The notes under the pieces were generated by a model. The model had not been told where the DNA came from. It was given only the letters and a program-made list of their open reading frames with translations, and did not search any database. The position numbers and the translations under genes are program-made. From Cavia porcellus (lineage: Eukaryota; Chordata; Mammalia; Rodentia; Caviidae): a stretch of 64,000 nt of DNA. Location: positions 4,525,950-4,589,949 of the forward strand of contig NW_026947499.1 of assembly GCF_034190915.1 (NCBI RefSeq), written 5' to 3'. Position 1 is the first letter of the stretch, and each line of letters opens with the position of its first letter. Shown piece by piece: positions 21,841 to 33,084 of this stretch.

Positions 21841-23565
21841 TGTTTACCTTATTTTCCTGACTGAAATTCGTAACTGCTCTTCAACCCTCCTCAATTATCT
21901 TGAGGCCCTTAGGACTGACCCTATGGATATGCTATCAACAAATCTACCTGTTAAGTGGATGCAGACTGGAGACCACAAGAGGGCATCTTTGGGAACCTGG
22001 GGGGAATCAGAGAGAAACTTAGGCACCCACGATGCAGCTCTCTCACAGAGGGGTCACTGGACCCAAACCTAGAGCTGTGATGAGCCCGTTCATATCCCTG
22101 AGTGTCTGACCCTCCTCCTCAGGCCCTGGGAGTGGAGGGCCCACACCACTGTGGGTCAGAGTAGACAAGTTTACGTGATCCACAGTTCTGGGTGTTCACT
22201 CCATAGATTGCTGGCTTCAATGTAGAAGCATCACGACAGGGGTCAGGGCAGAGGACAGCTGCTCACCCCACAGCAACCAAGACAAACAGAGAGAGGGGAG
22301 GACTTGGGGACAAGAGTGCCCATTCCAGGTCACACCCCGGGGGCACCTCTCCCAGCCAGGTCCCCTGCAGACACATGAGATGGGGGAGGTCTTCAGCTAG
22401 AAACTGTGGCTTCATCTGTCTTCGGATCACATCAGTCTGCATGTGCCATATGTTCCTGCTAAGCCCCTTCTCCACATGATTTATGGCTAATTTTCTTGGC
22501 CTTTTATCATCCAGCAATTTTTTATTATGTAGACAAAAACTGAGATTTTGAAATGTAGCCAAGATTCCAGACCTATTGTACCTGTTCCAATTTATAGAAA
22601 AGCAATATTGCATCTCCCATGGTTGCATCTCCTGTCCTCATTAAAGGAGTTTCGTAAATCTTAGCTGAGAACCACAGTGACTCTTGTCTTCCCTCTGAGG
22701 TGACTAGGTAGGAGTCCACTGTAAGTGCTTTTATTTCTACACCATCCTAAGGACTACAGCTGCCCTCCAGTGTGTCTGCACATTGGGCATATAATGAGGG
22801 GACACGTGCGACCAAGTATTTTTCAGTGTCCATTGTCAAAATCCACAGTTTACAAGAGGTCATAGCTGCAGTTGGAAAATGAAAACTTTGTAAGATATTA
22901 AGGCATAATTTTCAAGTGATGAAATGCTTTGATCTAAATTACAGAGTCAAAGCTTATTGCCTGCATGGAACACCGTCCATACACACTAGCCACTGAGAAT
23001 TTGAGGCTCTTGATATGCCAGGCTCTTTTGAGGTAGCACAAACCATCCTTGAAGACAATGGTTGAACCCCAACTCTGTAGCAAGACCTTGCTTTAGGCTG
23101 GATTTTAGATTTTCTCTCAGGCCTTTATTTCAGCAGTAGAACCACAGGAGAAGCATCTGCCTGAATGTCATGAGACCCACTGCAGATTGTCCTTTTTAAC
23201 ATTAGTGAGTTTCGGGCCCTTTTTGGCCCATCTGGCTCGGGTCCAAAGCTCAGTCTTCTTCACATTGTGAATTAAAGCAGAAGCATGAAGAGAATTCCAC
23301 CTGTCCCTTCTCACCAGTGAGGTTAAGGAGTTTTCAGTGGGATCGCACAAGTGTGATCAAGGGGGCCAGGGAGGGGACCTGGGTGGAAGGAAAGGAAGGG
23401 AGTGTCAATGCAGCTGCCCTGGCACACATAGAGAGATATGGTAAATTCGAGTGTCCGGCCTAAAAGAGGTGACCGTCATTGACCGCAGCTTCCTCTGTAG
23501 TTCTGGGGGACTAGAGACAAGGAGTTAGAGTGCTTCAAACACAAAGCAACAACAAGGAGAGGGAA
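21841..23565. other. Non-genic stretch, no recognised feature
   Basis: No gene. A 121-codon minus-strand open frame at 22263-22628 is not recognised. It lacks a neighbouring exon or polyadenylation signal and is not framed by a poly(A) tract or target duplication. I see no clear repeats. Confidence 0.5.
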
Positions 23566-23765
23566 CAGCAATTACCTGATGTGATCAGCATGTACTGTAT
23601 GCACCTACTGAGCACACACTGCATATCCTATAAATATGTACAATTATTATACATTTCTGAAACTGGGAAAGATGTTAGAGAAGAAGGAAATGTTGAACAC
23701 TCTGATGTGATCATTGCAAACTGTATTGTATAAAACATAACCACACTGTGCTCCACAATTATTGT
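23566..23765 (+). mobile_element. LINE-1 3' terminus with tandemly repeated end
   Basis: CTGATGTGATCAGCATGTAC ... CCTATAAATATGTACAATTATTAT matches the last bases of primate- and rodent-shared older L1 (L1MA/L1MB-type: 'ctgatttgatcattacacat ... ccccataaatatgtacaattattatg'). A second, more diverged copy of the same end (CTCTGATGTGATCATTGC ... CTCCACAATTATTGT) follows about 122 bp later. Tandem 3' ends are known in some old L1 subfamilies. Confidence 0.65.
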
Positions 23766-26494
23766 AACCACTAGTGTCCCGTCCCATGATGGCATAGTTT
23801 ATGCAAAATTCCACACTGTGATTGTAAGTGCACATGTGTGGACACTCAGGGAGGAAGCTGGACCCAGCAGCCCAGCAGATGGAAGCTAAACAGGGTCAGC
23901 TCCTGTGAGCACAGAGCCAGCATTGTCTTGGTGGATCCTAGTAATTCCTCGGAAATGCTCTTCCTTACTAAAACCCCTACAGATGCCTGTTTAGTTCATG
24001 GTGGGAACCTGCTCCACAGAGAGGGTGATTCTGTCTTTACTGCTTCTTTATAACCCACAGACCAAGCTGATGCCTGTGAGGCCCCAGCAGTGCACAGGTG
24101 TCACTAACATCAGCAGAGCAAGCTCTTCATCTGGTTCTCTGGAAGGGAATCCTCCCCGGGACACACTGACATGCACAAGTGCTGGTTTCAAGACAATGCA
24201 TAGTACACTCGTCCTGTCCCAATTATCACCTCGGAGCTGTGAATATGTGTGTGGTGTCCCTGACCCCAGAGACACACAGACATGCTGCCAAGGATGCAGG
24301 GCTCTCCAGGGGGACAAAAAGGGACTCTGTTAATTTACTTTATCACAGTAGCCAGGCATGACACAGGTGATGGCTTTTAGCCTCCAGCCCTGCCCCTCTT
24401 CCTGGGATAAACGGCCTCTCCAGGGCAGCAGGAGCTCCTGATTCTGGTGACCGTGTGTCTGGGGACAACTATATGTCCACATAATGGGAGATGCAGGAGA
24501 ACATCCATGGGGTTTATCGTTCTTGCAGCTCAGTGCATGCTAAGTGAAATTTAAAGGTTTGAGGGACTTGAGGCTGAATTACAAAAGTATAAATAAAATA
24601 GCCTTTTTCAGGGTGGTTGCAGACCACAGCTCATCCAAAGGAGGGATCAAAGAAATTCCAGTGAAATGGCAACTTCCAAGAGGGTTCCCAGGGCAACAGG
24701 GATCCAAGACACAGCAGAGCACCAGTGAACCATACAAGTGAATGAAAAGGACTCGAGTGATACCTGAAATGTGGACTGAGACTAAAGAGTCACCATCATC
24801 TACACAGCTGTGACCTCACCCAAAACAACACATGCAGTGCTGGGCAGGGATGCCACGGAGCAGGCAGCAGAGTAGACACCCTGCATCCACTCCCCACATC
24901 TCTGAACCCCTGGGGGGCCTTCCCATTGCCCAAGGGACTGGCAACCAGAGGGGAAGGGACCTCTCATGTGCTGTGATCCAGAGACACCAGGCACAGAGCA
25001 GAGTGTATGATTGGTAAAGTCATATGTGGAGGGGCCAATGGAAACATATGCAGGTGAAGCTCACAGGCCAGTGTCCTTGCTTCTGAATACACGTGCTTTG
25101 CCAAGACAGTCTGCAAACTCCTTTTCAGCTGTACTGAACTCTGAAGAAAACCTCCTGAGTTTGTAGCAGGTATTTAGCTAGAGAGAATGACAGCAAAACC
25201 AAGAACGCCAAGAAGCAAGAGGTGCACATGGTCAGCTGAAGGGCATCACCGGATGCCTGTCAGCCTGGCCTGAGGTCTTTACCAAGTGGGCTATGGAGGC
25301 TTGTCCCCAGGCATTTTAAGGGGAAGGAGACTACGGGATCTGATGTCTCTGCACATTTAAAATTCAGAGGTAGAATAGGGTGTTTCATTCTTTAGATTAT
25401 TTTGCAGCAAGTAACCTTTTGGAAGGAGGAACATTAACTTCAGGGGTTTAAAGGCAGGCAAACCAGCCTCCATGCAGAGAATTTAAAAAAGAGAAGCTGT
25501 ATAAACAAGAAAGAACGTTCCCTCTCTGGTAATGCTCTGGCTGCTATGAGCACCATTCAGGAGAGAGCCAGGCAGATGCCCTACAGTGAAAGGTCAGCTG
25601 CAAGCCAGGGGCTAAAAATCCATAGATTTTCCCACCCAGGTCAAAAAGGAAGGGTTTACACCATGGAATACAGTGGCATTTTTCTTATATTGAGGAATTA
25701 TGCTGTTTAAAAATCTGTATTTAACGAAGAACACCCTAATAAATATCTCTATGAGAACTGAACAGCCAGTTTTGTTGCTGCTGTTGTAGATACAGTGTAT
25801 CAAAGACAGGTGAACTCACAAGGAAGTTGTGATGTTCTGGTCCTCAGTGAAATGAAAGTCTCCCAAACTCTCAGTTGCTAGAATTCATATGAAGCTGCAG
25901 GAGCTCCTGACTCCATCCTGTTTAGAAGGGGCAGGATCCTTACTGATAGTTTGCTGGCCTCTGTTTTGTGCACCCCAATGCAGGGTGCAAAAGGAGAAGA
26001 CTGCACAAATAGCAGAACCCTGAGGCCACCGAGCTCATCCAGGACCATGAGTCAGGGAAGGACAAAAGAATGGGGACCACTGCAGGCTGCGTGGAGGAAG
26101 TGAGTGCGGGGCTCAGTGAGGACCTCAGGGCTCAGGTAGAAACCCCCCTCCTGCATTCGGTCTGCCTTTCCAGCCTCCCTGGGGGAATTTCAAAAGACTC
26201 CGCCCCAAGGAGCAGGGCTGGGTTTCTTGTAGTATGTTCTCCTTCTTTAAGAGGTCCTGCTGACTGGACCAGTCACTGTCCTCCCAGGTTCTCACACTGG
26301 AAACCTGGGGTCATTTTATTTCCTCCCTCCTGTCTCACACTGAGAGGTTCATTAAAACCTGCTACCTCGGCTTCCAATTTGCCATCTAAGTGTCCCCTCC
26401 TCATGAGAGGACCGTGACCCTCTGTCCAAGAAGATGGGACTCTCTGGATGACCAGCTGCTCCTCCTCACCACAGCTTCTCCCCCAGGCTTTGTT
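23766..26494. other. Non-genic stretch, no recognised feature
   Basis: No gene is supported. Opposing open frames at 23998-24333 and 24048-24317 are shadows of each other. GC content is moderate with no CpG island. I see no SINE or L1 block in this stretch. Confidence 0.5.
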
Positions 26495-26670
26495 TTTCTT
26501 TTTTCCTCTCTCTTTCTTTCCCTTCCTTTCCTTATTTTTCTTTCTCTCTTTCTGTCTTTTCTCACTTTCTTTCTTTACCTTTGAAACAGAGACTGTTAAA
26601 TCACTAAATTGTCCATGCTGACCTCCATTTTGTGATCCTCCTGCCTCAGCCTCATGGCGGCTATTGCCTA
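26495..26670 (-). mobile_element. B1-like SINE fragment beside CT-rich tract
   Basis: GTCCATGCTGACCTCCATTTTGTGATCCTCCTGCCTCAGCCTCATGG (within 26611-26657) is the reverse of the B1 segment 'ctgaggcaggaggatcacaag...ccagcctgg'. It is preceded on the plus strand by a CT-rich run (26495-26582), plausibly the expanded reversed A-rich tail. The rest of the element is lost. Confidence 0.6.
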
Positions 26671-26987
26671 CTCAAATGTATGAATGTTTTTTATTTAGAG
26701 AAAAAAAGCAAAACAAAAGTAGTAGAAATAATATGGGATTTCAAAAAAAAAACAATAAGAAATCATTATTTGATAAATTACATATGCTTGTTTTAGAAGT
26801 AGTGGTTCAAATTACAAAATCAGAGCATAAAAAGTGGAGATCCCTCAAGAGTATGGATGCTGAGCTTATAGCTAGTAGATTTCACACGTAAGGCAGCTGT
26901 CCACATCCATTGGAAGTCTTCATACAGAGAAGGTTTTGCTGTGGCAGGGTGTTAGGAGCACAGTTTCTCTGTTGTGTTCACTTTCTT
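26671..26987. other. Non-genic A-rich stretch
   Basis: A-rich, unstructured sequence. The 75-codon open frame at 26664-26891 is lysine-rich because of base composition. Nothing is recognised. Confidence 0.5.
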
Positions 26988-27156
26988 CTTTCAGATCTGA
27001 AGACTAAACCCAGGACCTTTGCACTGATCTGCATCTCCAGCCATTTAAAAAAAAATTAAGTTTTAAGACAAGGGCTTTCTCTGTATGTCACTGAAGTTCC
27101 TCAGGGTGGGTTCAAACTTGTGATCCTCCTGCCTCAGCCTTCCAGGGCTTTCAGAT
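26988..27156 (-). mobile_element. B1-dID composite SINE with target-site duplication
   Basis: On the minus strand a B1 monomer (CTGAGGCAGGAGGATCACAAG) is followed by an A-rich linker. Then comes a shortened ID part (TGGCTGGAGATGCAGATCAG ... GGTCCTGGGTTTAGTC) lacking the usual ID middle. This is the B1-dID structure. The 9-bp sequence CTTTCAGAT occurs at both ends (26988-26996 and 27148-27156), a good target-site duplication that marks the insertion limits as about 26997-27147. B1-dID points to a squirrel-, dormouse- or beaver-type rodent. Confidence 0.85.
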
Positions 27157-27164
27157 AAGGTTTG

Positions 27165-27480
27165 GACCAGAGCTGATCATGGGGATGATAGAGCTGACCA
27201 GGAGGGTGACAGGTGACAGAGCTGACAGGTTGTTAGGAGGAGGGACCTGGCCCTGTTGGAATACGTGGGTCTGGGAGTGGGATCTGGAATCTCATCTCTC
27301 TCCTCTATCCCTCCCGTCCCTCTCTGCCTTCTGGCCTCCATGATGTGAGGAGCTCTCTTTCCGCCAGGCCCTCTGCCATGCCACTTCTGTGCTTCAGCCT
27401 CCTGACCATGAACTGAAACTTCTGCACTGTGAGCCAAGATTTGATTTGGGGGTTTTGGGTTCTGTGTCTCAGAGGAAGGG
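27165..27480 (+). mobile_element. ERVL-MaLR-like LTR, plus strand
   Basis: The segment TCTGCCTTCTGGCCTCCATGATGTGAGGAG ... CATGCCACTT ... ACCATGAACTGAAACTTCTG CACTGTGAGCC (interspersed within 27322-27434) follows the R-region pattern of the MaLR-like LTR family seen again at 38816-39178. The polyadenylation region is degraded and the 3' end is uncertain. The 5' limit is set only by the preceding SINE. Confidence 0.55.
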
Positions 27481-27689
27481 AAGCGGGTAGGGCAGGTGGC
27501 TCTGTTTTCTCAGGCCTCACTAATGTCTGCGGTTGGCTCTCTTACTCCTGGGACCCATTTAACAAATCTGAGATTGTATCTTCCAGTTTTATTTGCATTT
27601 CCTTCAGGACTAATGACGTTGATTGGTTCTGTGGACTTTTTAGATTCAAATAACGTATTTGCGGACCTTTCGGCTGTATTTTTGTGGCC
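27481..27689. other. Short non-genic stretch
   Basis: Nothing recognised; it may belong to the degraded L1 fragment that follows. Confidence 0.4.
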
Positions 27690-27840
27690 TTACTGTAGAG
27701 GTATGAGGTGTTTTAATGAGGTATAAGTACCTCGCAGGATACATATTGGCAAATATTTTCTCTCAGTATGTTGCTGGTTTTTGTCAGTTGATTTACTTTT
27801 AAAGCGTACAAAACTCATGAATTTAGGGTGCGTGTTTTCC
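27690..27840 (-). mobile_element. LINE-1 internal 3' fragment, antisense
   Basis: GAGGTATAAGTACCTCGCAG, then CAAATATTTTCTCTCAGTATGTTGC and then TGTCAGTTGATTTACTTT resemble the reversed old-L1 block 'gcaaatattttctcccattctgtgggttgtcttttcac'. It is short and diverged. Confidence 0.5.
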
Positions 27841-29389
27841 CTCTTTGACTGTTTTGCGCACCCCAAACCCACAGGCGGCCCCTTAGAGCAGGGTGCTGAT
27901 GCGGTGACCCTGGTTATTTTACACACACATCCCGGTACAGGGCTCTCTTGTGGCAGAGCTTCCAGTCAGTCATTCACAGTGTCAGGCTCTTGGGGCTTCC
28001 CGGGGCAGCAGCAGGTCAAACAGTGACACAGCTCTAGGGTGGAGCTTTGGGAGGAGCTGGGCCCAAAGTCAAAATGCCACAAACCTTTCTGTTTCATTTC
28101 TTTAAGGTCCAGAAATGCTGTCTTGGATAAGCCACTCCAGATGGCAGGAAACCTTTAACTCATTTCCAGGGTCGCTGAAATGGTAGATTTTGACATCTTT
28201 ATTAGAATCGCTCACACTTTTATGGAGGAGCAGGTTTGTGGAGTTCATCCGTCTTCACATGCCACTTTAATTTCTAAAACTGATGCAGGGTTTACCCCAC
28301 CCACGTACCTCCTCAAAGGCTGGGGCATCTCTATCTCAGGGAGGTTCTCAGAGTGGGCTGATGCCCACCACCTGGACCGCTGCAGTTCCCGCGGATACCG
28401 GGGAAGAGTTTCATGCCTGCTATGATTTGCATCCACGAATCATTTCTCTGCAAAGCTGCGGACATTTCCGTCACGCGGTCAGGACACTGGGGTGGCATGT
28501 TCCCTCTCATGAGGATTTGTGGTTGCCTTTGTTTGTCTGCCTGTTTGTTTGCTTTTTGAGTCGCCTGCTATGAACAATTTGACACAGGTAATTACCCTAG
28601 AATTTCAGGCAGCAGGAGCAGTTTAGCAGGGGCTGCTCTTGGCTATTATTTCGAGAGACCACAGCTATTCTTCAGCTGTTCTGAAAGGTATTTTCAATGG
28701 CTGTAAACTTCTGTGTTGATAGTCTACTTGTTCCCCTTGTTCACACATTTTCTCATGACTTGCAGGGCTCCTGATGAGAACTTTGACTTCCTTCTTTCCC
28801 TCCAGAACTTATATTTTTAGGTCCTGATGTTGCCTTCTATATTTTCTCTTTATCTTGTTCTCAGTGATTTTAATAGAAGGTGCTGGGCTGGAAACTTGTG
28901 GATCATCCTTGAGATTCTCTGAAGTTCCTTCACCTGTGGATTACTGTCTTTTTTTAATTTCCAGTAAATTACCAGCCATCATCTCCAATCATTCCCTCAG
29001 CCTGCTCTCTCCTGGTTCCCACCAGAATCTCTGTAACATGCAGTGTGTTTAACACAGTTTGGTGCCATCACACAGATTCTCACCTTGTGGTCAGCTTCTT
29101 ACCTTTATCCTCCATGTATCAGTTTCGTTTCAGACTGTAAAGATGCCATCGCTTACTTCTGCACTGTGTTATATTTCCGTCCTGCCCTTGGTCCTCTCCT
29201 GGGGCTTTCTGCCACCCTCCTCCCATCTGCATTTCTAGCGTTATGAGAGGATCGTAGAGTTTCTCTATGCTAAAACTTCCCTCTCTGCTTTGTGACATCC
29301 CTGCTCCTCTCTAACTGACTTTTTATTACACAAATCAAATTACTTGACTCCCTGCTTTGAGAAACCTGTGGCTTTGCTGACTGTATCAT
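27841..29389. other. Non-genic stretch with a small CpG cluster
   Basis: No gene. About nine CpG dinucleotides sit in 28370-28485, which is dense compared with the CpG-poor surroundings but far too short for a CpG island. Open frames at 28180-28573 overlap it on both strands without family features. The rest shows nothing recognisable. Confidence 0.5.
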
Positions 29390-29930
29390 CTCTTTTAAAA
29401 ACACAATTCTGCTGAGATATCACTGATCATAAAGCATGTAACATGCTACACACCATGTACACGTATGCACATGGATATGGTGCACAATCTCATGAACTGG
29501 AGAATATGCACAGTGTGAAATGTCACAATACACCAGCTGAGACATCACCCCACAGAGTCAGCACTAGTGAGCATGTGGGTGTGTGAGACAATTACATTTA
29601 ACATCTGTCTGCTTAGCAAATTTAAAATATGTGGAGCTCTGCGGCACTTCTGCCTGGTCACACTGCCATCAGCTTCCTCTCCAGAGAGTGCTCATCTCCC
29701 AGAACTGAATCCTCAATCCCTGCATCCTCTCTCTATCCCCAACCCTATCCACCCACCACCTGCTCTCTGCTTCTGCTAATTTGACCATCTTAAGTCCTGC
29801 ATGTGGATGTGATCATGCAATGATTTCTCCACACGTTGCTTGCTTTGCCCCACATCATGTGGTCTCGACTTCCTTGTAATGTTTTATGGATCTCATAAGT
29901 TTCGATGAAGTATCAGGCATCTACTATCTA
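29390..29930 (-). mobile_element. Old LINE-1 (L1ME/L1M-type) fragment, antisense
   Basis: The plus strand follows the reversed old-L1 3' region. 'GAGATATCACTGATCATAAAGC' corresponds to 'gaggtataattgacatacaata', and a 'caatctcatgaactggagaatatgcacagtgtgaaatgtcac' block falls in the expected place. TGCTTCTGCTAATTTGACC and 'gatgtgatcatgcaatgatttc' correspond to 'tggaatcatacagtatg'. An early stop-rich translation and high divergence indicate an ancient copy. Confidence 0.6.
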
Positions 29931-30795
29931 ACTAATAGTAGGAAACAAGACCGAGGATGTTCAGGCCTGTGAAATGGGTGTCCTCTTTATCACACAGTCT
30001 TCAGTGCCTGGGCCCAGTGGCTCCAGGCGGGGAGTTGTGCTGGGTACCCCTGTTAGCCATGACCTGCCACACACCCTGGTTCCACACCCATGCAGCCATG
30101 GTGGGGGCCACCTCCTACTGAGGGAGGACCTGCAGGAACAGGTTCCCTGCCAAGCCCTCCCGCGGGTGTCAGCAACCTCCCGCTCTGTGTTGAGGGGGGT
30201 CTCTGCACACACCAACCCCTTCTCCTGTGTTAGATGCCGAGCTTCTTGTGTGGAGTGAATGTGTCGTGTTGATGGAGGAAGCTCACGTCCTGCTGCCCAG
30301 GTCTCTGTGCAAGCAGCTCTCACACACTTGAGTCCAGGCAGGAATCAATTAGTATTGCTGGGCCCTGCTAACCGGTGACTCATAAAAAACTTTTCCCTGT
30401 TCATGAAAGCAAAGAAGATTTCTGCTCCACCCAGGAACAGCACTCTCCTCTATTCAGTGCAGAGCACTGAGCTGGATAGGAGGTGAATTGTATCTGCTGT
30501 CCACACAGGACACAGGGGTGGTTTTAAAACTCAGTTCCCCAGTTGCTGCCCACCATTGTTTTCCAAGGAGAGAACCTAGAACATGATGCGCTCACTCCCT
30601 GATACTTATGTTTTCATTTAAGGGATGACATTGGGTCACTTCCTGCCATCCTGTCTCTGAGTGGACATGGTCTGATACTGGGTCTCGTGAGCACCTGTGG
30701 TTCATTCCTGGGAGGAGCTGGTGGTAGGTGCCTTGCATGCTTGTTTGGAGCCCTTTGAGGTGTTCTACGTTGTCATGATGCCTCAATTTTATCTT
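29931..30795. other. Non-genic stretch, no recognised feature
   Basis: Opposing open frames at 29961-30323 (minus) and 29974-30258 (plus) are shadows of each other in GC-richer DNA, with no family similarity. No repeat is recognised. Confidence 0.5.
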
Positions 30796-30893
30796 TGGTA
30801 TTTTTTATTTTGTTGGTACCGGGGATCAAACTCATGACCTTGCACTTGCCAGTCTGGCACTTATGCTGCTGAGATAAATCCCCAGGCCCAGGT
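30796..30893 (-). mobile_element. ID SINE, antisense
   Basis: The plus strand reads TTGTTGGTACCGGGGATCAA ACTCATGACCTTGCACTTGC ... GAGATAAATCCCCAGGCCC. Reversed, this is the full ID/tRNA-Ala-like SINE: 'ggggatttagctcag' (A box) to 'ggttcaatccccagtacc' (B box and 3' end). T-rich sequence at 30796-30812 is the reversed tail. Confidence 0.8.
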
Positions 30894-31764
30894 GTGTTAA
30901 AATATCTCTTAAGGATCACTTAAATTTCTTTTCTTGTTTGATGTACTGCACATCTCTTTCAAATGCTGCGCTCCTCCAAAGGCTGTGTCTCCCTTCTGCT
31001 AAATGAATTGCATCCTGGACATTCAGTTCATGGATTCCCGCTGCCATCTTAGCTTGCAGAAACGCTGTGGTCATGTTGATGAACCAGTTTCTTTTTTTTA
31101 CTGCTGATGTGAGAGCAATATTCTCGCACAGGCTTTGTCTTCATAGGGGGAAGCAGACTTCCTGATTTCTTGAAAGGAATTAATAGAAGATGATCAATCC
31201 TGCCTGTGCCCACAGCACCATGATAAACAACAAATGTTTCTTGCTGTGATTAAGCTAGAATAATAGCAGTAAAGGAAATGCCCATTCATTAGCACTGCCA
31301 AGGACACTGGCAGGACTGCTTCTTCCACAGAACTGCCATCTATGGGGGCTGGGATACGGGTGCCTAGGAGAAGCTGTCAGGGTGTCCTCTGTCCTCATGC
31401 TTTCCGCTCACTACAGAAGAGTCCATGCAGCTGTGCTGTCCAGTCTTGCCTGTACTGGGCAGACTGTGGATGCTGGACCATGCAGGACCCAGGATACCTG
31501 CCCAATGAAGCAATGAGCCCCCAGCAAGCCCTGCCTTCCTGAAAAATTTCCTCCTTCTGGGACTCCTGAGGCCCAGCCTGAATGACACGGAGAAAGATGA
31601 GTCCATTTTCACAAATTACACCAATCAGGTTGGCCTGAACCTCCTGATGCCTATTGTTTATTGAACCAGGATGAATTCTGGGGCAGGTGAAAGGTCCAGA
31701 ATCCTAGTATGTACCTGCTGTGACCTGCAATTAACATAATTATTTTCACTGATTTTCCTATACT
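30894..31764. other. Non-genic stretch, no recognised feature
   Basis: Nothing gene-like. The frames at 31342-31542 (plus) and 31364-31612 (minus) are mutual shadows. No repeat stands out. Confidence 0.5.
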
Positions 31765-31805
<41 letters not shown>

Positions 31806-31813
31806 CAGAGACA

Positions 31814-31845
<32 letters not shown>

Positions 31846-31895
31846 CAGAGAGAGGCAGAGAGAGAGAGACAGAGAGAGACAGAGAGAGAGACAAA
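31765..31895. repeat. (GA)n/(GACA) microsatellite
   Basis: About 130 bp of GA dinucleotides interspersed with GACA and GATA variants. The Ser/Leu-rich open frames on the minus strand across this stretch (31651-31945) are artefacts of the repeat. Confidence 0.95.
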
Positions 31896-31923
31896 GATCC
31901 ATCCGAAAAGCATTTTTTTTTAA

Positions 31924-32025
31924 TGGGAATATAGCTCAGCAGCACAACAGCTGCCCAGCAAGCTCAAGGTCATGAGTTTGATTTCCACCATGTAGAAAAA
32001 TAAATAAATAAATAAATAAATAAAA
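31924..32025 (+). mobile_element. ID SINE with (AAAT)n tail
   Basis: TGGGAATATAGCTCAGCAGC contains a Pol III A box and AGGTCATGAGTTTGATTTCC a B box, in the ID element layout. It ends in CACCATG, then A-rich (AAAT)7, and the flanks share AAAAGCA (31907-31913 region and after the tail), a likely short target-site duplication. It resembles a tRNA gene but lacks a proper cloverleaf and has a SINE tail. Confidence 0.85.
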
Positions 32026-32209
32026 AGCACTTATATGAAAGGTGATATAGCTTTGGCATAAAAATCCAGAATCAAGAGCCTCCACTCACCTCCTGGTGAC
32101 CTATTATGAGTTGGCACCTCTCCTTTGAGATCTGGGGGCTCAATCGGCCCCCTCAGGGCTTTCCTGGGGCTGTACTAGGAGCAGCAGGGGCATAAGGACC
32201 TTCAGCAAG
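32026..32209. other. Short non-genic stretch
   Basis: No feature recognised between two SINEs. Confidence 0.5.
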
Positions 32210-32376
32210 TGCCTATTAACCAGCATTCTGAGAGGCTGAGGCCGGAGGATCACAAGTTGGGGCCTACCTGGGGCACTTTAGCGATCGTCTCAAAATAAAG
32301 CAGCTTAGGGATGGAGTTCAGTGTCAAGGACTTGGGTTCATCCCAGTACCAACCAGTCAACCAACAACAAAACAGA
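32210..32376 (+). mobile_element. B1-dID composite SINE, plus strand
   Basis: B1 half: CCAGCATTCTGAGAGGCTGAG GCCGGAGGATCACAAG. This is followed by CTCAAAATAAAG and then the shortened ID half TTAGGGATGGAGTTCAGTG ... GGACTTGGGTTCATCCCAGT ACC, with a CAACAAC-type A-rich tail. The ID part lacks the middle section normally found between its A and B boxes, which is the hallmark of dID. Confidence 0.85.
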
Positions 32377-32689
32377 GACACCCAACTGGACATCGCGTCC
32401 CCCCACCTCGGGGAAGTTCTCTTCTCAGGTCACTGAGCTATCTCTCAGTGCACAGGGCTGCTGATCAGTTCTCTGCAGCTTTGGTCCTGATGGGAGAGAA
32501 GATGGCTGTGACAAGACAGACACGTCCTGTTCCCAGTATCACCCGTGTCCCTTCCCCTTTTCTTAAGTTCCCAGCCTCACAGAATCTGGCTGATGGGTCC
32601 AGGCACCCTGAGGTCTTTGCCCTCCTGTTCTGTGGCCTGCATTCTCCTTAAGGGACAAGCACCAAATTTAGTTTAGAAAAGAGGACACA
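32377..32689. other. Short non-genic stretch
   Basis: No gene. A 67-codon open frame at 32448-32651 has no recognised motif. The right edge grades into the L1 3' UTR. Confidence 0.45.
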
Positions 32690-33084
32690 GAAAGAAAAAC
32701 AAATAGTGAAAGGATAAACAAAGCAACAACAACAAACCCTAATGAATGACAATGTAGGCTTTCAAAACAAGATGACAGGAAAACAATGGCTGTTACATTG
32801 CATATTGTTGTCTTCAAATGGTCGCCTAGGTTACCAGGTACAGACATGCAAACTGACCTAGTCTATGAGTATTAACTGTTTTTTTTTTTTTTTCCAAGAG
32901 CTAATAGAATCAGCAGTATAGTCCTCTTAGCTATCTAATACATATATGCAAAGTTACGTCTTTTCCTTTCCCTTCCTTCCTTCCTCCTCTCCCCATCCCC
33001 TTTACTTTTCCCCTTTGAGCAGTTTCTTACTCTCAAAAAATATTTATCATGGATTTTGGATCTTATTTGCTCTTTCAGTTTCTT
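32690..33084 (-). mobile_element. LINE-1 3' UTR, distal part of an interrupted L1
   Basis: This is the terminal 3' UTR of the minus-strand L1 that resumes at 34307. It aligns with 6300-6690 of the first L1 copy: shared blocks include 'attg.atattgtt.tcttcaaa', 'tgagtattaac' and 'ttttgagcagtttctt'. It stops at the first copy of the 16-bp target duplication (33069-33084). A T17 run at about 32880-32896 is internal to the UTR. Confidence 0.85.
33069..33084. repeat. 16-bp target-site duplication, left copy
   Basis: GCTCTTTCAGTTTCTT here is identical to 34307-34322. A poly(T) run follows at once, so the inserted element lies on the minus strand and its poly(A) tail abuts this copy. The site TTTCTT/AC fits a LINE-1 endonuclease cut. 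Confidence 0.92.

Noticed and set aside
22263..22628. 121-codon minus-strand frame
   Set aside because: No recognised motif, promoter or splice sites; the length is within chance for a 64-kb window.
29100..29190. T-cell-receptor-like word (cttacttctgcactgtg)
   Set aside because: No V domain context, leader or recombination signal spacing.
31651..31945. Ser/Leu-rich open frames on the minus strand
   Set aside because: Products of the (GA)n microsatellite.
31924..32025. Possible tRNA gene
   Set aside because: A and B boxes are present, but the acceptor stem does not pair and an (AAAT)n tail follows; it is an ID SINE.
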